From Siderastrea radians (taxonomy: Eukaryota > Cnidaria > Anthozoa > Scleractinia > Rhizangiidae), in the NCBI GenBank assembly GCA_964017195.1, contig OZ024889.1, positions 54,158,711 to 54,222,710 on the forward strand: 64,000 nt of DNA. Direction: 5' to 3'. Below the pieces are notes generated by a model. That model saw only the letters and a list, made by a program, of their open reading frames with translations, was not told the DNA's origin and made no database searches. The stretch's first letter is position 1; every line of letters begins with the position of its first letter. The translations under genes were made by a program, and so were the position numbers. Positions 60,170 through 64,000 of this stretch are shown in pieces.

Positions 60170-60593
60170 TCGTGTTAATTCTTAATCTTGTAATTCATTC
60201 GATATTGATGGCTTATAGTCTGCATCAGTGGAGGGAGTTCCAACGTGAGCAAAACCTGAGTTGTAGCTCTCATTGAAATCAGGGTTCAAATCTTCATAAT
60301 TGTCCTCTGCTTGCATGGTCTTGGTACTCATCATTTTGAATACATGGTACTACTACAACTGAGTCATATTGACTTACGATATCCTCCAATCCTCCATACC
60401 GCTTACTTATCGTTGTGCCTTTCTTAAGTATTCATTACATACAGGATACTCTTTTATTTTCTCGTTTATGGCAATTGCAAACATCAAATAACTTTCCTGG
60501 TATCAGTAGCAATAAACAATTAAGCCAGGGTCTTCATTTCTCCAATCCCTTGTTAAACATAATACTTCTTATTATTAAGTCATCATCATCATT

Positions 60594-60658
<65 letters not shown>

Positions 60659-61257
60659 CACAGAGATCGTTAATACATGTTTCCAGTTGAAGATTGTCAG
60701 TGTCTAACTCAAGTTATTTCTTGATTTAGGGTTTGCTAGAATCATACCATGCTGCCCAGTCTGCTAATGTAAAATGTTCAAGTCTAGTTGGACGTTTAGT
60801 GTATCTCTTTATCGACCCAATGGTACAAATACCTTCACAGTCATCCTCCTGTCTTTCTTCTAATCAAATGGGTCAAAAAGCTCTTATTTCTTCAGGAGGT
60901 GAGGTATTTAAGAAAATAACTTGTCGACATGACTTCCTTAATCTTAGCTGTAAACACGACCTCGTGTGCACTCACTCAGCAGTCTAAAACTTAGTGCCAG
61001 TGTCTCTAACTTGCCGAGTTTATGCAGGAATTTCCTTTCCTTGCTTCAGTACATGCTTGTTGTAAAAGTTCACTCATTCCTTCCTGGTTCTTTGAGATAT
61101 TATTAACAACGTAAACAGCACATGCATATGCACCTGAGACATGCTGAATTTCCATATTTACTCTCCATGCAATAAAAAAGGAGATTGTAATATTAATTTT
61201 CAATTCATTTGGATTTCCTTCTAAAAATACTGTTGATGTGTTGATTGATGATCTCAC
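60170..61257 (-). mobile_element. Helitron remnant, N-terminal and central part (minus strand)
   Basis: Read on the minus strand from 61257: a block ending AWRVNMEIQHVSGAYACAVY then NNISKNQEGMSELLQQA, typical of the Helitron-like N-terminal region. Next, at about 60733-60840, SIKRYTKRPTRLEHFTLADW and AAWYDS. Next, an Asp run encoded by the GAT repeat at 60583-60661. Next, WRNEDPGLI at about 60520-60545. Finally NYEDLNPDFNESYNSGFAHV and an end at about 60185 (ISNELQD then stop). Frameshifts separate the blocks. Family assignment rests on recognised motifs of invertebrate Helitron/PIF1 proteins. Confidence 0.75.
60583..60661. repeat. (ATC)n microsatellite, (GAT)n on the minus strand
   Basis: About 26 ATC triplets with few interruptions. 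On the minus strand it encodes poly-Asp inside the Helitron remnant, so it probably expanded from an acidic stretch of that protein. Confidence 0.9.
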
Positions 61258-61490
61258 ACCAAGGAAATTCTTATCTCGTTTAAACCAAGCAGTAACTGAT
61301 CTAAGGCAATATCTTCATGCACCTTCCTTGAAATCATTTAAACATTTCTTGACAGCTACAGATTTCCACGGGTTTTTTGCACCCTGACTTCACTTTGAGG
61401 TACAGTCTTTGACTAGGGGACATTTTGCTTCATAGGAGACTGTGGGTAATAAAATCTAAATCCATTTTTAAAAATTCCTTTTGACATGTG

Positions 61491-61920
61491 AATTTCTGTG
61501 GGAAGAACACTTCAAACTGTTTGAACTCCCTGGAATCATAAGACAGCAAGAGAGCAAACTATTTGCAGAAATTAAGAGAAGGTAAACATACCGCTGAAGA
61601 CATCCTGAAATTTGAAGAAAGAACAATATAAAGCAGCTGCAATAATTGTCCAATGGAAGTTCCACACCTGTTTGTACAAAACTCTGCGGCAAATGAGTTT
61701 AATGATAGAATCCATCAAATCATATCAAGCCCTAAATATATTGTAAAGGCAAATGGTAGTATCATAGGAGGTGACTGTGAAGACCCTAGAGATAAAATCA
61801 TCGGGCAAATACCTATTGACCCTAGAAAAATTAAACAGCTGCACTCAACCTTACATTTAACCTTACAGTAGGAGAGAGAACTGATCATTGGGGACATAGG
61901 GACAGATTGTATTCGTGCGT
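61491..61920 (+). mobile_element. PIF1-like helicase C-terminal remnant of a Helitron (plus strand)
   Basis: The plus strand reads LWEEHFKLFELPGIIRQQES and KLFAEIKRR. After a frameshift it reads GKHTAEDILKFEERTI, then LFVQNSAANEFNDRIHQI and DPRKIKQLHSTLHL, and after another frameshift VGERTD. These are recognisable pieces of the PIF1-type helicase domain, in the opposite orientation to the N-terminal part at 60170-61257. Confidence 0.7.
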
Positions 61921-62109
61921 ATTCTACTTCAGATTGAGGGAACGGATACCTTACCTTTTATCCAATGGGGGGGGGGTGTAAATGCTAGGGAAGGGGGGGA
62001 AGGCAAACGTCCTTGGGCCTTGACAGTTGTGGACCCTGGCGGAAAATCTTCCTAGTAAGTTTTGAAAGAGCAGATTGTGTTAGCGGAGTTTTGAAAGTCC
62101 CTGTGTTAA

Positions 62110-62545
62110 CCCTATTCAACCCGGGGGGTGGGCCAATTCTGCCCAGATTTAAAACGTTTATGACCTTTTTAATAAGCAAGCAAAAGCCACCAGACGTGGT
62201 CACTTTCCCAAAATTTATCTGGGAACAATTTGGTATAGCATGTCCTTGTTACATTTTATTGATTTCGATCACCTCTTGATCAATTTTGGTGCTTTTTGGA
62301 GGTTTAAAAAAAAACAAGAAATCCAAGTTGGCGGATCCAAGATGGCCGCCGTTTAAGAACATGACTTTATTCTGACGTCATATGACGTCATTAGCTAATT
62401 TTGTGGACCTCAAAGGAAACGTTTTCTGACGTACTATCTTTCCTCTAGGTTTCGTTGTCATAGTTTAAATATTCTCTGAGTTAAGGAGACCAAAGACCCC
62501 CCAAACGCCCCCCTCCCCCACAAAAAAAGCCCGGTCTGAATAGGG
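62110..62545. mobile_element. 436-bp foldback element in TTAA target
   Basis: TTAA (62106-62109) then CCCTATTCAACCCGG at the left; CCCGGTCTGAATAGGG then TTAA (62546-62549) at the right. The inverted ends and TTAA duplication fit piggyBac- or Kolobok-type MITEs. The interior includes CCAAGATGGCCGCC and a TGACGTCATATGACGTCA palindrome. Confidence 0.85.
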
Positions 62546-62592
62546 TTAAGAGAGATCTCAGTTATCTCTACTACTGTAACTTTCAAGCAGGA

Positions 62593-62784
62593 ATGACAAC
62601 GCGCAGTCGTATAGATTATTATTATCCAGGGTATCCATATGGTTACAATAGTGTTGAGATAACCGTGTTAAGGTTCATGATACTACCACTTGTTACAATT
62701 GTAGGTGTTCAGTATCGCCCTCTGAGAATACCAGTCAAACAGTTGTGTGCTCCATTTAAGATTAATAAGTTTTTTGTCAGCTAA
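62593..62784 (+). mobile_element. Probable endonuclease-domain fragment of the Helitron
   Basis: The plus strand reads YNSVEITVLRFMILPLVTIV, then GVQYRPLRIPVKQLC. This resembles the endonuclease (EEP) region that follows PIF1 helicase in some invertebrate Helitrons. It is short and decayed, and separated from the helicase part by the TTAA element. Confidence 0.45.
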
Positions 62785-64000
62785 GATTAACATATTTATG
62801 AGATTTTTATATTATTTGGTTAAATGAAATAGCAAAAACACGAGGGGTATTTGAATGAGATCTGAAACCATACAAGCAAGTCACTCTATAAGTAACCATT
62901 TGGTTTTTTAGTCTGCATTATATGCCTCCTAAACAGTGTTTAGGTAAGACAATTGGGTTGACCCGTTATACCCTGTTCAAGTGTCGTATTTAAAAAGAAA
63001 ATCGCTTTTATGACTTTTCATTTGCACCGAAGAGGACATACCAGCTGAGATTTCTGATAAATTGGGGCCCTTTTAATTTCTGAGTAATGGGCTTTTTCAA
63101 AACATTCTGAAAGTCATTATCTGTAGCACCTCGTTAGGTCACCTTCATCGTGATCGAACAAAAATGTCAGTTATACACCTAAAAACTCACTAACAAGTGA
63201 CTGCAGTCAGTTCTGGTTATTTCAAGGATTAGTTTTTGTCGCAGTGTGCTTGCACCGTTTCAAGTTCCACGCCAGGCTGGCGGAATATTGTTTTTTTTTT
63301 TGAATTTCAATTCCACCCTGATCTGAGACAGGCTGGTACCGATTGAAATGTTTCTTAATATTCTGCAACCGTTTTCCGAATTTCCCGCATTTGTGACAAT
63401 GAAAAAAGGTATCAGTGAAAACCAAACTGTTTTATCAGAAATATAACGATTTAGGCCCCACCAGTACAACCGAAAAATAAGTGCACGTCCCAGGTGAAGT
63501 GGTCCTCTTGGGTATCAACCTTTGCTGAAAATTTCTGTTACAAATCAAATGGAACATAAAATTAACGGAAAAAAATTCCGAGTACCTCCAGAGGTATGTT
63601 ACCTGCTTCCAGCAGGCTTCTTTGTGTTGTGTAATATCTCACCGGTGTGCGTACGTTCAGGTGAGCTTATAAGCATTCAGAGGGGCCTATGAACAGTAAA
63701 AAACAAAACGTTCCCTCTGTATAGGGCGTATGCACGTGATATCATCGCCACCATGTTAGTGTTAACAAAAGGTTTCTCATTAGTTCCTTTTGTTATTGTA
63801 TACCAAGCCCCCGGGGGGCACTTCACCCATGTTTAGGTGTAAGGCCTCTGCTGAGGATCTGAAACCCTGACCCTGTCTGGGACAAAAGAGGCCTACATGT
63901 GAATTTGTTAGACACGCCGTGCGCTGGGGGAGCTGTATTTCAGTGATCCGGATTTGATATCGGCTAGTATGATCAACCACTTTTTCGACATCCTATGACG
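62785..64000. other. Unassigned end of window
   Basis: No gene is supported. The minus strand near 63340-63410 reads HCHKCGKFGKRLQNIKKHF, half of a C2H2 finger without the last ligand, next to RYQPVSDQGGIEIQ. It may be a worn transposon or zinc-finger fragment. Confidence 0.3.

Noticed and set aside
60415..60690. Serine-rich open frame on the plus strand
   Set aside because: The serine run is the (ATC)n microsatellite read in the TCA frame; the minus strand carries the Helitron coding remnant.
63222..63425. C2H2 zinc-finger gene on the minus strand
   Set aside because: Only C-x2-C-x12-H is present, the final ligand is missing, and no neighbouring finger or exon structure was found.

Overview
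This is an intron-rich, AT-rich animal nuclear window. Canonical GT/AG introns, AATAAA sites, a tRNA-related SINE, LINE and Helitron debris, many short foldback elements and long microsatellites rule out a bacterial or viral source. A cnidarian such as a stony coral is my best guess, from the flavour of the transposons only.

The window is dominated by one multigene family that I do not recognise. I call the copies A to F. The ancestral gene has six coding exons: (1) an acidic N-terminus with an EEKLNDIDEFIQS core; (2) and (3) two 252-nt exons encoding a conserved beta-rich middle region; (4) a 129-nt variable exon; (5) a variable linker ending in LDR(Q/H); (6) a 357-nt last exon with a C2HC zinc finger (C-x2-C-x12-H-x5-C) and a basic tail. 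Intron phases are 1,1,1,1,0 wherever I could read them. The predicted protein is about 454 residues. An acidic head, a beta-rich core and a zinc finger with a basic tail suggest a nuclear DNA-binding regulator; this is inference, not recognition.

Layout. Copy A (+, 822-8145) is complete and open. Copy B (+, 15870-26174) keeps all six exons but has a 1-bp deletion in exon 3 and a damaged exon 4 acceptor. Its third intron holds a 29-copy, 51-bp minisatellite. Copy C (-, 39047-33595) has six exons with a displaced exon 1 donor, a 2-bp insertion in exon 3 and a shortened C-terminus. D and E (+, 40.2-51.9 kb) come from a tandem duplication of about 4.6 kb: D is only promoter plus exons 1-3, while E is complete and open. 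F (+, 55.0-57.05 kb) is a deletion derivative that fuses the 5' flank to intron 5 and exon 6. Decayed minus-strand pieces lie at 12.3-12.5 kb (exon 6), 30.06-30.34 and 32.42-32.54 kb (exons 6 and 3) and 39.6-39.8 kb (exon 1). Shared spacer segments show that A plus its minus-strand remnant, and B plus its minus-strand remnant, are two copies of one older block.

The copies have two promoter types. A, B and C share an ETS-like site followed by a GCATGCGCA (NRF1-like) motif about 110-120 bp before the ATG. D and E have an ETS-like site and an AP-1-like TGACTCA overlapping a CATAAAA box about 90 bp before the ATG.

The right end (60.2-62.8 kb) is a rearranged Helitron remnant with parts in opposite orientation, interrupted by a TTAA-flanked foldback element. 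The last kilobase holds nothing I can assign.
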